Shown here piece after piece: positions 8,944 to 17,401 of a DNA stretch of 64,000 bases (positions are counted from its first letter, which is position 1; each line of letters opens with the position of its first letter). This DNA is from an uncultured Acetatifactor sp. Lineage in GTDB: Bacteria; Bacillota; Clostridia; Lachnospirales; Lachnospiraceae. Location of the stretch: contig CAKRYI010000009.1 in NCBI GenBank assembly GCA_934426825.1, positions 1-64,000 on the forward strand. The letters are read 5' to 3'. The position numbers were made by a program, and so were the translations under genes. The notes beneath the pieces were generated by a model that was not told the origin of the DNA, made no database searches, and was given only the letters and a program-made list of their open reading frames with translations.

Positions 8944-9249
8944 ATGGAGGAATTTCAGGTAATTGATAATTGTCTGATGGTCAGGCTCCCGGAGGAGGTA
9001 GACCATCATCGTGCGTCCTATATCTGCGAAAAGGCGGACAAGTATATTCTGAGGGATGATGTACAGCATGTGGTATTTGACTTTGAGGATACCCGGTTTA
9101 TGGATTCGTCGGGAATCGGCATTATTATGGGAAGATACCGCAAAATAGCCTGCTTTGGCGGAAAAGTGTATGCAATTCATGCGGACAGGCAGATACAGAG
9201 AATTTTGGCAATTTCGGGAATGAACAGAGTGGTGGAGGTGCTGGCGTAA
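8944..9249 (+). CDS. spoIIAA: Anti-sigma-F factor antagonist
   Basis: A 101-residue STAS-domain protein. When unphosphorylated it binds SpoIIAB and frees sigma-F in the forespore. The conserved site FMDSSGIGIIMGRY contains Ser55-Ser56; by alignment with Bacillus the second serine is the one phosphorylated by SpoIIAB. It is first in the three-gene spoIIAA-spoIIAB-sigF operon, and its stop TAA shares an A with an upstream ATG of the next frame. No convincing sigma-H promoter could be picked in the 97-base gap before it. Confidence 0.95.
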   Translation: MEEFQVIDNCLMVRLPEEVDHHRASYICEKADKYILRDDVQHVVFDFEDTRFMDSSGIGIIMGRYRKIACFGGKVYAIHADRQIQRILAISGMNRVVEVLA

Positions 9250-9311
9250 TGGAAATGATGGCGGAGAAATTAGAGAGAAAGGAGCGCACAACGGCGCAGA
9301 CAGGAGTGGAA

Positions 9312-9806
9312 ATGAAGAACGAAATGGAGATGATTTTTGACGCTGTTTCCAGCAATGAGAGCTTTGCCAGAGTGGCGGTGGCGGCATTCGTGTCCCACTT
9401 AAATCCTACGCTTGAGGAGGTGGCGGATATCAAGACAGCGGTTTCCGAGGCGGTGACAAACGCCATTATCCACGGATATGAGAATCTGTACGGCTACGGC
9501 AAACACGGGGAGGCAAAACCCTCCTATCTGGTGGTGCATCCCGGAAAAGTGCGGCTGCGCTGTCTGCTGGAGCGGGGAGTGTTACATATTGAGGTGCAGG
9601 ATGAGGGGAAAGGAATCGAAAACATCGAACAGGCGATGGAGCCCCTTTATACCACAAAACCGGAATTGGACCGTTCAGGCATGGGCTTTGCCTTTATGGA
9701 GGCTTTTATGGATGACTTGGAGGTGGAGAGCGTGCCGGGAAAAGGAACAACGGTGCGGATGAAGAAAAAGATGGGTACCGGTTCATGGATTGACAGAGAG
9801 GAGTGA
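9312..9806 (+). CDS. spoIIAB: Anti-sigma-F factor (serine kinase)
   Basis: A GHKL-fold kinase that holds sigma-F inactive and phosphorylates SpoIIAA. It has the N box (SEAVTNAIIHGY), the G1 box (DEGKGI) and the glycine-rich ATP lid (SGMGFAFMEAF). I chose the start at 9312 rather than the in-frame ATG at 9249. The 9312 start has AGGAG five bases upstream, and its product begins MKNEMEMIFDAVSSNESFAR, matching the Bacillus N-terminus. The longer form would add 21 residues not expected in the family. The central insert (YGKHGEAKPSYLVV) is a little longer than in Bacillus. Confidence 0.95.
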   Translation: MKNEMEMIFDAVSSNESFARVAVAAFVSHLNPTLEEVADIKTAVSEAVTNAIIHGYENLYGYGKHGEAKPSYLVVHPGKVRLRCLLERGVLHIEVQDEGKGIENIEQAMEPLYTTKPELDRSGMGFAFMEAFMDDLEVESVPGKGTTVRMKKKMGTGSWIDREE

Positions 9807-9809
9807 TGT

Positions 9810-10583
9810 ATGGAAGAGGTATCGGTACTCATCGAAAAGTCACAGGCAGGGGATAAGCGGGCGAGAGAGGTACTGATAGAGAACAATTTGGGACTGGTGC
9901 ATCATATTGTGCGGCGCTTTATGGGAAGAGGCTGCGATATGGAAGATTTGTTCCAAATAGGAACCATCGGACTGATGAAAGCGATTGACAAATTTGATTT
10001 AAGTGTGGGAGTGCGTTTTTCCACCTATGCGGTGCCCATGATTACGGGAGAAATCAAACGCTTTCTCAGGGATGACGGACCGGTGAAGATTTCCCGTACC
10101 ATCAAGGAAAACGGCTTGAAGGTGCGGCTGGCAAGACAGAGGCTTCAGGCGGAATTCAGGCGGGAACCGACCATGCAGGAAATAGCGAAGGCAACCGCTC
10201 TGACGGAGGAAGAAATTGTACTTGCCATGGAGGCTGGAGTGGAAGTGGAATCTCTGTACAGCGCGGTGTATCAGGACGACGGAAGTGAGATGTATCTGGT
10301 GGACAAGGTGGTACAGGGGGAGCGCGGCTGCACCTGTGGCAGTATGGGAGGAGGAACCGGAAATTGCAGTGATACGGAAAAGGAAAAGCTGTTAGACCAT
10401 CTGCTTTTGTCACAGCTTTTGGACAGCCTGAAAGCGGAGGAGCGGGAACTGATATGTATGCGGTATTTTCAAAACAGGACACAGGTGGAGATTGCCTCCA
10501 TGATGGGAATCAGTCAGGTGCAGGTGAGCAGGCTGGAAAAAAAGATACTGTTACGGATGAGGGAGAGAGCGGTGGCAGAGTAG
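9810..10583 (+). CDS. sigF: RNA polymerase sporulation sigma factor F
   Basis: 257-residue sigma-70 family factor that directs early forespore transcription. Region 2 is clear (MEDLFQIGTIGLMKAIDKFD, then VRFSTYAVPMITGEIKRFL), region 3 follows (VKISRTIKENG), and the C-terminal helix-turn-helix reads TQVEIASMMGISQVQVSRLE. It starts three bases after spoIIAB. The segment between regions 3 and 4 carries a Gly/Cys-rich insert (GERGCTCGSMGGGTGNC) that I do not recall from Bacillus SigF. Confidence 0.95.
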   Translation: MEEVSVLIEKSQAGDKRAREVLIENNLGLVHHIVRRFMGRGCDMEDLFQIGTIGLMKAIDKFDLSVGVRFSTYAVPMITGEIKRFLRDDGPVKISRTIKENGLKVRLARQRLQAEFRREPTMQEIAKATALTEEEIVLAMEAGVEVESLYSAVYQDDGSEMYLVDKVVQGERGCTCGSMGGGTGNCSDTEKEKLLDHLLLSQLLDSLKAEERELICMRYFQNRTQVEIASMMGISQVQVSRLEKKILLRMRERAVAE

Positions 10584-10640
10584 GCAGTGGTGCTTTGGGG
10601 AGAAAAACAACAGTGCCTGCTCCGACAACATAGGTTTGAT

Positions 10641-10940
10641 TTAAAGAAACAGTTCTATCATAAATACCAGTACGCAGCAGATAACGGACACCGGGAACAG
10701 TCCGGCTCCCAGCCATGCGGCAACGATACCCGCAATCAGGGCAACGAGACCGGATATGGGACTTTGCGTGGCATGGATAATTGCCGGAAAAGTCATGACC
10801 GCCAGTGTCACATAAGGTACATAATATAAGAAGGACTGAATAAACCGGTTTTTAATCGGCTTGCGTATCAAAGTCAGCGGCAGAATACGAATGGTGTAGG
10901 ACACCAGTGCCATAACAGCGATATAGATATAGTTATTCAT
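10641..10940 (-). CDS. azlD: AzlD-family branched-chain amino acid exporter subunit
   Basis: A 99-residue, very hydrophobic protein with about four membrane spans (YIYIAVMALVSYTIRILPLT...). It is the small subunit of AzlCD, which exports branched-chain amino acids such as leucine and valine. Its start overlaps the azlC stop by eight bases, so the pair is translationally coupled. It is convergent with sigF. Confidence 0.88.
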   Translation of the reverse strand: MNNYIYIAVMALVSYTIRILPLTLIRKPIKNRFIQSFLYYVPYVTLAVMTFPAIIHATQSPISGLVALIAGIVAAWLGAGLFPVSVICCVLVFMIELFL

Positions 10941-11664
10941 GTTCCGGTTCTCCTTCCGTATTTTTTACAGGAAATAATATGGCAGCAGCACTGGAAATTA
11001 CCACCGTAAGCAGGATGGTGCGTGTGCCGTCCGACAGAGCGGAAATTCCGGGAATGTAGTTGCACACGAAGCTCAGTCCGAAACTGATGGCAACCAAAGC
11101 AGCCACAATTTTGCTTTTTCTGGCGGGGGGAATAATAATTGCCAGAAACATTCCGTACAAAGCGACACTCAGTGCGCTGACCGCACGTAACGGCAGGGCA
11201 TTGCCCGCGAGAATACCAAAGGCGGTACCGCCTGCCCATGCCGGTGCGGCAAGAAGAATGGCGCCGTAAGTGTAATACGGATTCAGGCAGCCGGGGCGGG
11301 CAATGGTAATGCCGAATAATTCATCTGTCACATCATATCCGATTAACAATCTGTGGAAAAAGGGAGTACCCGGCGCAAAACGTTGCGCAAGGGCACAACT
11401 CATAAGCAGATAACGGGCGTTGGCAATCAGGGTAATAATGGCAACCTCCAGATAAGTGGCTTGCGCGGCTATCAGCGTGAACGCCGCATATTCGCCGGCA
11501 GAAGCGTTATTTAAAAGGCTTGCCAGAAATCCCTGCATGGGAGTAAATCCCGCATGGCGTGCAGCAATTCCCAAAGAAAAGGACACTGCAAAATAACCGA
11601 GCGCAATGGGAAAACCGTCGCGCATCCCGTCACAGAAAACTTTTCTACTGAATTTATAGTCCAT
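10933..11664 (-). CDS. azlC: AzlC-family branched-chain amino acid exporter subunit
   Basis: A 243-residue integral membrane protein, the larger subunit of AzlCD. It has the family pattern near the N-terminus (RDGFPIALGYFAVSFSLG, then AGFTPMQGFLASLLNNASAGEYAA) and GYDVTDELFGI in the middle. The frame is open further upstream to 11721. I prefer ATG at 11664 (MDYKFSRKVFCDG) because AAAGGA lies just ahead of it and family members begin this way. No regulator gene such as azlB is adjacent. Confidence 0.9.
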   Translation of the reverse strand: MDYKFSRKVFCDGMRDGFPIALGYFAVSFSLGIAARHAGFTPMQGFLASLLNNASAGEYAAFTLIAAQATYLEVAIITLIANARYLLMSCALAQRFAPGTPFFHRLLIGYDVTDELFGITIARPGCLNPYYTYGAILLAAPAWAGGTAFGILAGNALPLRAVSALSVALYGMFLAIIIPPARKSKIVAALVAISFGLSFVCNYIPGISALSDGTRTILLTVVISSAAAILFPVKNTEGEPEHE

Positions 11665-11746
11665 AATCGTAAGATTCCTTTCTTCCTTTGCCTTTACAGC
11701 ACGATTTACATTATAACGCACATATTGACAAGAGGAAAGAAGGAAA

Positions 11747-12052
11747 TTATGCTTTTTTGCTTCGATTTTCTTTTCGCTTGAAGCAAATCACGGTAAGAAT
11801 CACCGCTATGGTAAAGGATACCACCCCTACTAACACATAACCGCCCGCGTTTTCGTGCAGCAGAATAGAACCGTACATCCCCTGCGCAATTATTTGCGGC
11901 TGTCCGGTCGCTGCACCGGTGGTTCCGATAAGCAGAGAAAACAGTATCACGCACAGAGTGGACAGGCAGGTAATGGCACGTTTGGTCTGTCTGAAGCGTT
12001 TTTTGTGTACCCGGCTTTTTACCAGCCTGACACGGGTTTGCGTATCATACAT
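11747..12052 (-). CDS. Small two-span membrane protein of unknown function
   Basis: 101 residues from ATG at 12052, chosen because GGAAGGAGG lies nine bases upstream; the frame is open to 12133. A very basic N-terminus (RVRLVKSRVHKKRFRQTKR) leads into a first membrane span (AITCLSTLCVILFSLLIG). A short outer loop is followed by a second span near the C-terminus (YVLVGVVSFTIAVILTVICF) and a basic tail. The basic start predicts an inside N-terminus. I recognise no family and see no operon partner; azlC starts 83 bases downstream on the same strand. Confidence 0.7.
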   Translation of the reverse strand: MYDTQTRVRLVKSRVHKKRFRQTKRAITCLSTLCVILFSLLIGTTGAATGQPQIIAQGMYGSILLHENAGGYVLVGVVSFTIAVILTVICFKRKENRSKKA

Positions 12053-12291
12053 CTTATTAGAACCTCCTTCCTCAACGCGGGCTTTTAAAACCCCTACACT
12101 CTTATAGGTACAAAAAAAGAAAAAATATCTCACCCAAATTCAAAATTTTTTGACAGGTTTTTGCAGACCGGTAAAAAATGCCGTGCGGGAACAGCAAAAA
12201 GAGGTTGATTAAAAGGGTATAAGCCGATACAATAGAGATAATCGTTTTAAAGAGGCGGACTGCCGGAGGATTTACAAACAGGAGTAAAAAA

Positions 12292-13410
12292 ATGGAAAAT
12301 ACATCAAAGAAAAATATAAATACAGAGGAATACAGGGCAAAAAGGGCGAAGCGCAGACGCCGCAATAAGGCACTTACCGCCATGGGACTGTCGGGCTGTC
12401 TGATACTTTTGGCAGTCATTATCTGTTTGGGAGTAAGGCTGTGGAAGGGAGCAGACCGGTCTACGGAGGTTTCCGCGGAGGTAGAGGAGATTACCTATAC
12501 ACAGGCGCAGCTTGATGCACGCTTACAGGAGGCACAGACACAGGCAAACGAGCAGGCATTGCAGGCGGCGGATGAAAGACAGCAGGAGCTTTTGTCGGCT
12601 ATTCAGATAAGTCTGGAGGAGGGAACAAGCGTGGTGGAGACTCTGCGCCCCTATTACCCCGGCAAACTGGTGCTCGTCAGTGGCGGAAAATACAATTTTG
12701 TGCCCATTCGCGAGGACTTGAAGCACAATACATACGACATTGCGAAGCTGAATGTTCTGGAGAGCGGGGAATATCAGTATGTTGAAGACGGACAGGTAAC
12801 GTCCCACAAGGGAATCGATGTGTCCGCTCATCAGGGCAAAATCGACTGGCAGAAGGTGGCGGACGACGGAGTGGAATTCGCGTTTATCCGCGTGGCATTC
12901 CGCGGGTACGGCACCGGCAAACTGGTGGAGGACAAGTATTTTGAGGATAATATAAAGGGTGCCAACAAAGCGGGAATCAAGGCGGGTGTCTATGTTTATT
13001 CCCAGGCGGTCACAGAGGAGGAGCTGCTGGAGGAGGCGAATTTTGTTCTGGAAAAAATCGCACCTTATAAGCTGGACTGCCCGGTGGTGTATGATGTGGA
13101 AAAGGTAGCCGGAGCGGACGGACGTATGAACAATATCACCGTGGAGGAGCGCACAAGGTTTGCGGTTCTGTTTTGCCAGACAATGGAAAACGCGGGCTAT
13201 CAGTCCATGATTTATCACAATATGGAAATGGCAGCCATGATGGTAAATTTAGAGGAACTGGAACCCTATCAAAAGTGGTTTGCTTATTATAATGATGATT
13301 TTTATTACCCCTATGACTATGCGGTATGGCAGTACAGTGAGAAAGGTCAGGTAAACGGCGTGGAAGGCAACGTGGACTTAAATATCAGTTTCCGTCCGTT
13401 GTGGCAGTAA
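12292..13410 (+). CDS. Membrane-anchored GH25 lysozyme-like hydrolase
   Basis: 372 residues. A basic cytoplasmic N-terminus (AKRAKRRRRNK) is followed by one membrane span near 28-50 and a glutamine-rich coiled coil near 65-105. The glycoside hydrolase 25 domain runs from about 172 to the end. GIDVSAHQGKIDW starts the domain, and CPVVYDVEKV holds the expected catalytic Asp/Glu pair. The second half has FAYYNDDFYYPYDYAVWQYSE and GNVDLNISF. GH25 enzymes cut the glycan strand of peptidoglycan. As a type II membrane protein it would act at the outer face of the membrane. The 90-bp leader repeat starts about 10 bases after its stop. Confidence 0.9.
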   Translation: MENTSKKNINTEEYRAKRAKRRRRNKALTAMGLSGCLILLAVIICLGVRLWKGADRSTEVSAEVEEITYTQAQLDARLQEAQTQANEQALQAADERQQELLSAIQISLEEGTSVVETLRPYYPGKLVLVSGGKYNFVPIREDLKHNTYDIAKLNVLESGEYQYVEDGQVTSHKGIDVSAHQGKIDWQKVADDGVEFAFIRVAFRGYGTGKLVEDKYFEDNIKGANKAGIKAGVYVYSQAVTEEELLEEANFVLEKIAPYKLDCPVVYDVEKVAGADGRMNNITVEERTRFAVLFCQTMENAGYQSMIYHNMEMAAMMVNLEELEPYQKWFAYYNDDFYYPYDYAVWQYSEKGQVNGVEGNVDLNISFRPLWQ

Positions 13411-13420
13411 CAAGGGGATA

Positions 13421-13510
13421 AGATTGAAAAATATAATTTTTCAATCACGGGATTTGTGTCTGCGCGCACTTGGCACAAACTCGCTATGCGCAAAGAATGT
13501 GCGCAGAAAT
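13421..13510 (+). repeat. Dispersed leader element, copy A (before the MBOAT gene)
   Basis: An AT hairpin (ATTGAAAAA ... TTTTTCAAT, 13423-13445) is followed by a stem, TTTGTGTC at 13453-13460 with GGCACAAA at 13472-13479, enclosing an 11-nt loop rich in GCGC. The loop sequence GCGCAC can pair with GTGCGC of GTGCGCAG at 13499-13506. Exactly 14 nt separate that arm from the ATG at 13521. The same layout occurs at 18251-18346 (minus strand) and 63882-63957. Confidence 0.85.
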
Positions 13511-13520
13511 GTGGATAAAA

Positions 13521-14984
13521 ATGCTGTTTAATTCAACGTTCTTTTTGCTTGTTTTTTTACCGATAGCCCTGATTGGGTGGTATCTTTTACAAAATTTGAA
13601 AACTCCGGTTCCCGCCAGAATTTTTCTGGTGGGAATGTCGCTGTGGTTTTACGGCTATTATAATCCGTCCTATCTTTTGGTTTTGGTGGGCAGCCTGTTT
13701 GTAAACTATCTGTGCAGTGCACTTTTGAAAGCGGAAAAGCCGGGGCGGCTGCGTTTTTTCACGGCGCTGGGCGGGCAGCTTTTTAATGTCGGACTTCTCT
13801 TTTATTTCAAATACTTTAATTTTTTCTTGGATAACTGCAATTTTTTCTTCCACACAAACTGGCAGGTGGAGCGCATTGCGCTGCCATTAGGTATCAGTTT
13901 CTTTACGTTTCAGCAGATTTCCTTTCTGGTGGAGCGGTATCGTGACAGGGCACCGCACTACCGTTTTATCGATTATGCCTGCTTTATCACCTTTTTCCCA
14001 CAGTTGATAGCGGGACCCATTGTACTGCACAGTGAATTTCTGCCACAGTTACTTTCCGGAAAGAACAGAAAGCCGGACGCAAACCGGTTTTTTGACGGCA
14101 TGGCGCTGTTTATCTTAGGACTTGCAAAGAAAGTCCTGTTGGCGGATACTTTGGCGATTGTGGTCAATGCGGAATACGGAAATATTGCTTATCTGGATTT
14201 GCCCTCCGCGTGGGTGGTGATTATCTGTTATATGCTGGAGCTGTATTTCGATTTCAGCGGCTACTGTGATATGGCAAGAGGAATCGGAAAGCTGTTCGGC
14301 TTTGAACTGCCGGAGAATTTCCACGCCCCGCTGAAAGCGGATTCCGTCAGGGATTTCTGGCACAGGTGGCATATCACCCTGTCCCGTTTTCTGACACAGT
14401 ATATCTATATTCCTTTGGGCGGAAATCGCAAGGGAAAAGCGAGAAAGTGCCTGAATCTGCTGATTGTGTTTGCGGTGAGCGGATTGTGGCACGGGGCAAA
14501 CTGGACTTTTGTGGTATGGGGACTGCTGCATGGAATTGCCATGGTGTGGGAGACTCTTTTCCCAAAACTCAGGTTCCGGTGGAATTGGTGCAACCGGCTG
14601 GTGACGGGAGTGTATGTGACGCTGACCTTTTCTGTTTTCCGGAGTGATTCGCTGACAAGCGCGTGGGTGCTTATAAAAAAGCTGTTTGCCGGGGGATTCC
14701 ACGGATTTTTTGCCGGAATGTGCAATACGCTCCAGATTCAGGAGACATATCTGATTCGGAAGGCACTGGAATTAAAATTCCCGGCAGCACTGAACCCTTT
14801 CTATATGCTGTGCATGGCGGCACTCTTAATAATCGCGGCACTTTTGATCAAAGGGAAAATGGCGGAGGAATGGATTGCACAAAAGGGACAGACCAAAGGG
14901 GGAATACTGGTTCTTGCCACGCTGTTTACCTGGGCGTTTGTATCCCTGTCCCAGGTCAGCACCTTTTTATATTTTAATTTCTGA
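13521..14984 (+). CDS. MBOAT-family O-acyltransferase (AlgI/DltB-like)
   Basis: 487 residues with about ten membrane spans. The MBOAT core is clear: FWHRWHITLSRFLTQYIYIPLGGNRKG in the middle and GLWHGANWTFVVWGLLHG with the invariant active-site histidine. The family moves acyl groups, usually acetyl, from the cytoplasm to extracellular polymers. The start at 13521 (MLFNSTFFLLVFLP) matches the family; an upstream in-frame TTG at 13470 lies inside the leader element and is not used here. The next gene is its probable SGNH-like partner. The polymer is unknown; the GH25 gene upstream makes peptidoglycan or a cell-wall glycan plausible. Confidence 0.93.
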   Translation: MLFNSTFFLLVFLPIALIGWYLLQNLKTPVPARIFLVGMSLWFYGYYNPSYLLVLVGSLFVNYLCSALLKAEKPGRLRFFTALGGQLFNVGLLFYFKYFNFFLDNCNFFFHTNWQVERIALPLGISFFTFQQISFLVERYRDRAPHYRFIDYACFITFFPQLIAGPIVLHSEFLPQLLSGKNRKPDANRFFDGMALFILGLAKKVLLADTLAIVVNAEYGNIAYLDLPSAWVVIICYMLELYFDFSGYCDMARGIGKLFGFELPENFHAPLKADSVRDFWHRWHITLSRFLTQYIYIPLGGNRKGKARKCLNLLIVFAVSGLWHGANWTFVVWGLLHGIAMVWETLFPKLRFRWNWCNRLVTGVYVTLTFSVFRSDSLTSAWVLIKKLFAGGFHGFFAGMCNTLQIQETYLIRKALELKFPAALNPFYMLCMAALLIIAALLIKGKMAEEWIAQKGQTKGGILVLATLFTWAFVSLSQVSTFLYFNF

Positions 14985-15063
14985 GAGAAGTTTGTTCTGA
15001 GAGCAGTTCCGATTCGGAAAACCGGTATTGCAAAAAGATGAAACATGCCGCAAAAACGGCAGA

Positions 15064-16146
15064 ATGCGAGAAATCAAGAAAATGGACAAAAGAAAAGCAT
15101 TAAAATGGCTGTGCATCGCCATTGCCGCCGAACTGTTTCTGGTGGCGTTGTTTACATGGATATTTGACCCGTTTTACCAATATCACCAGCCCTTTTTCGG
15201 AATGGAGGAAGTGCTGTATGACAGGGATAATCAGGTGATTGGCACCATACGCAACAATGATTATGACAGTGTGCTTCTCGGCTCCTCCGTGGCGGAGAAT
15301 TTTGATAATACATTTCTGAATGAGCAGTTTGACTGCCATACCGTAAAAATTATCCGCGCTTCCGGCTCCGTGGCGGATTTACTCTACTATATGGATAAGG
15401 CGCATGAAAAGCAAAAGTTGCAGCGTGTGTTCTGGTGCATGGATATATTTGCGCTGACGGCGTCCACGGAGGTGACGTTAGAGGGCGGGGACACGCCCCG
15501 TTATCTGCACACGGAGACAATGCTGGATGATGTGACGTATCTTTTTAATAAGGACATTTTATTTGTAAAAATTCCGCAGATGTTTGCCTATGGGTATCTG
15601 GGCGAAAATACCGGGGGCAATGCTTACAACTGGGCGAGGGGCAAGGAGTTCAGTGCGTCCAAGGCAATGCAGGCGTATGTAAAGCCGGGGGAAGTTGTGA
15701 GCGCAGAGGAAGACCCGCAGGCGGCGGAGCGTTTGGCACAAAATATTGCACTGGTGGAAAAGGAAATAGAAAATCACCCGGACACGGAGTACACGATTTT
15801 GTTCCCACCGTACTCCATGCTCTGGTGGGACTGCGGTTACAGCAACGGAATTGCAGGGCAGTATTTTGAGGTGCTGGAGCAGACTGTTCCGAGACTGCTT
15901 TCCCATGAGAATGTGGAGGTCTATTTTTTCCAGAGCGACCGGGAAATTGTCTGCAATCTGGACAATTATATGGACATGATTCACTATTCGCCGGAAATCA
16001 ATCAGTATATGCTGGATGCGCTGGTGCAGGGAACCCATAAGGTGACAAAGGACAACTGGCAGGAAGTCCTTTCCGGCATGAGAGAGACTTATGAGTATAT
16101 CATTTCCGAGGGCATTTACCGGTATTATCCGCAAAATGCAGAATAA
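15064..16146 (+). CDS. SGNH/AlgJ-like partner of the MBOAT acyltransferase
   Basis: About 360 residues, with one N-terminal membrane span (WLCIAIAAELFLVALFTWIF) and an extracellular domain. The motif SVLLGSSVAENFD resembles the GDS/SGNH block I, and DNYMDMIHYSPEINQYML near the C-terminus fits the DxxH block holding catalytic Asp and His. Proteins of this type sit next to MBOAT genes and finish the acyl transfer outside the cell. Starts at 15064 or 15082 are both possible, and neither has a strong ribosome-binding site. The frame is also open to a TTG at 15028. Family membership is inferred from motifs and the neighbour. Confidence 0.72.
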   Translation: MREIKKMDKRKALKWLCIAIAAELFLVALFTWIFDPFYQYHQPFFGMEEVLYDRDNQVIGTIRNNDYDSVLLGSSVAENFDNTFLNEQFDCHTVKIIRASGSVADLLYYMDKAHEKQKLQRVFWCMDIFALTASTEVTLEGGDTPRYLHTETMLDDVTYLFNKDILFVKIPQMFAYGYLGENTGGNAYNWARGKEFSASKAMQAYVKPGEVVSAEEDPQAAERLAQNIALVEKEIENHPDTEYTILFPPYSMLWWDCGYSNGIAGQYFEVLEQTVPRLLSHENVEVYFFQSDREIVCNLDNYMDMIHYSPEINQYMLDALVQGTHKVTKDNWQEVLSGMRETYEYIISEGIYRYYPQNAE

Positions 16147-16150
16147 CTTA

Positions 16151-16179
16151 GAATAATTTGAAAAAGTCTGTACATTCTA
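16151..16179 (+). promoter_or_regulatory. Likely sigma-G promoter of spoVAB-spoVAA
   Basis: GAATA at 16151-16155 and CATTCTA at 16173-16179, 17 bases apart. This fits the forespore sigma-G pattern (GHATR, about 18 bases, CATWHTA), as expected for spoVA genes. It lies about 75 bases before the spoVAB start. Confidence 0.6.
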
Positions 16180-16254
16180 TTATTACGGCTGTCTTGGAAA
16201 AAGACGGCAGGGCGGACGCATGGGCGTGCGGCATAAAGTAAATGGAGACAGACT

Positions 16255-16734
16255 ATGAAATACGTATTTTTGATTGTATTTGCCACAAGCTACGGGCTGT
16301 TGTCCTCGGCGGGTGTTTTTACGGTGCTGGTTGCCGTGGGACTGGTTCCACGGTTCGCCGGCAAGACCCATACGGCTAAAAAGGTAATTTTATATGAAGA
16401 AATGGTTATTTTCGGGACACTGGTGGGCACGGTGCTCAGCATTTTCCCGGAATACATGCAGTTTGCGGCGTTCTGGCAGCAGAGGTATCCGGAGAGGATG
16501 CAGTTGTGGAACGGTATCGGAACGGTGGCGGAGGCTGTGTTTGGACTGTTTAGCGGTATGTTTATAGGTTGTCTGGCATTGGCGATTGCGGAAATGTTGG
16601 ACAGTATTCCGATTCTGGCACGCAGAATTTCCTTCCGGCACGGAATGGGACTTGCCATTCTGAGTATTGCGTTGGGAAAAGTATGCGGTTCACTGGTCTA
16701 TTTCTGGACGGAACTCCACAGAGTAGTGAAATAA
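16255..16734 (+). CDS. spoVAB: Stage V sporulation protein AB
   Basis: A 159-residue membrane protein with four or five spans. It contains GVFTVLVAVGLVPRFAGKT, FGLFSGMFIGCLALAIAEMLDSIPILARR and GMGLAILSIALGKVCGSLVYFW, which match Bacillus SpoVAB closely. SpoVA proteins load dipicolinic acid into the developing spore and release it at germination from the spore inner membrane. It precedes spoVAA by 28 bases, the reverse of the Bacillus gene order. Confidence 0.92.
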   Translation: MKYVFLIVFATSYGLLSSAGVFTVLVAVGLVPRFAGKTHTAKKVILYEEMVIFGTLVGTVLSIFPEYMQFAAFWQQRYPERMQLWNGIGTVAEAVFGLFSGMFIGCLALAIAEMLDSIPILARRISFRHGMGLAILSIALGKVCGSLVYFWTELHRVVK

Positions 16735-16762
16735 GTAAAAACAGGCAGGAGAGGAAAAACCT

Positions 16763-17401
16763 ATGGCGGGAGCAAACAATGTAACGGTCTATTTAAAATG
16801 TGACAGAAGCGTGGAGGTACAGTCCCCGGACGTGTACCTGAAGGATTTGTGCAGTATACGGTGTATGGATAACACCGTCGCGGCAAAAATGAAGGCTTTG
16901 AAGGTATACCATTTTCAAAAAGATGAGGCAAAGCGGTGCGTTATCGATTCGCTGAAACTGGTGGAGCTGATGGAGCAGGAATGCCCCAATATTACGGTTC
17001 AGCTTGTGGGAGAACCGGATGTGCTGGTGGAATGGATCAGCGTAAATAAGCACAAAGGCTGGCAGCAGTGGCTGAGAGCAGCGCTGGTGTGTCTGGTCAG
17101 CTTTTTCGGAACGGCATTCACCATCATGGCGTACCACAATGATGTGGGAATCAATGAGGTGTTCACGGAAGTGTACCGGATGGTTATGAACCGGGAACCC
17201 GGCGGGCTGAATGTACTGGAGGTGGCGTACTCCATAGGGCTTGCCGTGGGAATTATCGTCTTTTTTAACCATGTTGGCGGGCGCAGAATCACGAAGGATC
17301 CCACGCCCATTGAGGTAGCGCTACGCAATTATGAGGAGGATGTGGACAAGGCGCTGATTGCCACTGCCGGGAGAGAGGGAATCGAGAAAGAGCCGCAGTA
17401 A
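16763..17401 (+). CDS. spoVAA: Stage V sporulation protein AA
   Basis: 212 residues. A soluble N-terminal domain (to about 95) is followed by two membrane spans: WLRAALVCLVSFFGTAFTIM and VAYSIGLAVGIIVFFNHVGG. AYHNDVGINEVFTEVYRMV, VAYSIGLAVGIIVFFNH and DPTPIEVALRNYEEDVD match Bacillus SpoVAA, which is part of the spore dipicolinic acid channel. GGAG lies well ahead of the ATG. It is downstream of spoVAB here and convergent with the tyrS remnant, whose stop lies directly beside it. Confidence 0.92.
   Translation: MAGANNVTVYLKCDRSVEVQSPDVYLKDLCSIRCMDNTVAAKMKALKVYHFQKDEAKRCVIDSLKLVELMEQECPNITVQLVGEPDVLVEWISVNKHKGWQQWLRAALVCLVSFFGTAFTIMAYHNDVGINEVFTEVYRMVMNREPGGLNVLEVAYSIGLAVGIIVFFNHVGGRRITKDPTPIEVALRNYEEDVDKALIATAGREGIEKEPQ

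Noticed and set aside
10584..10640. Terminator between sigF and azlD
   Set aside because: AGGCAGTG and CAGTGCCT pair imperfectly and no T-run follows on either strand.
13470..13520. Upstream extension of the MBOAT gene from a TTG
   Set aside because: The extra residues come from translating the leader element, and the same artefact appears before tyrS; the family start is at 13521.
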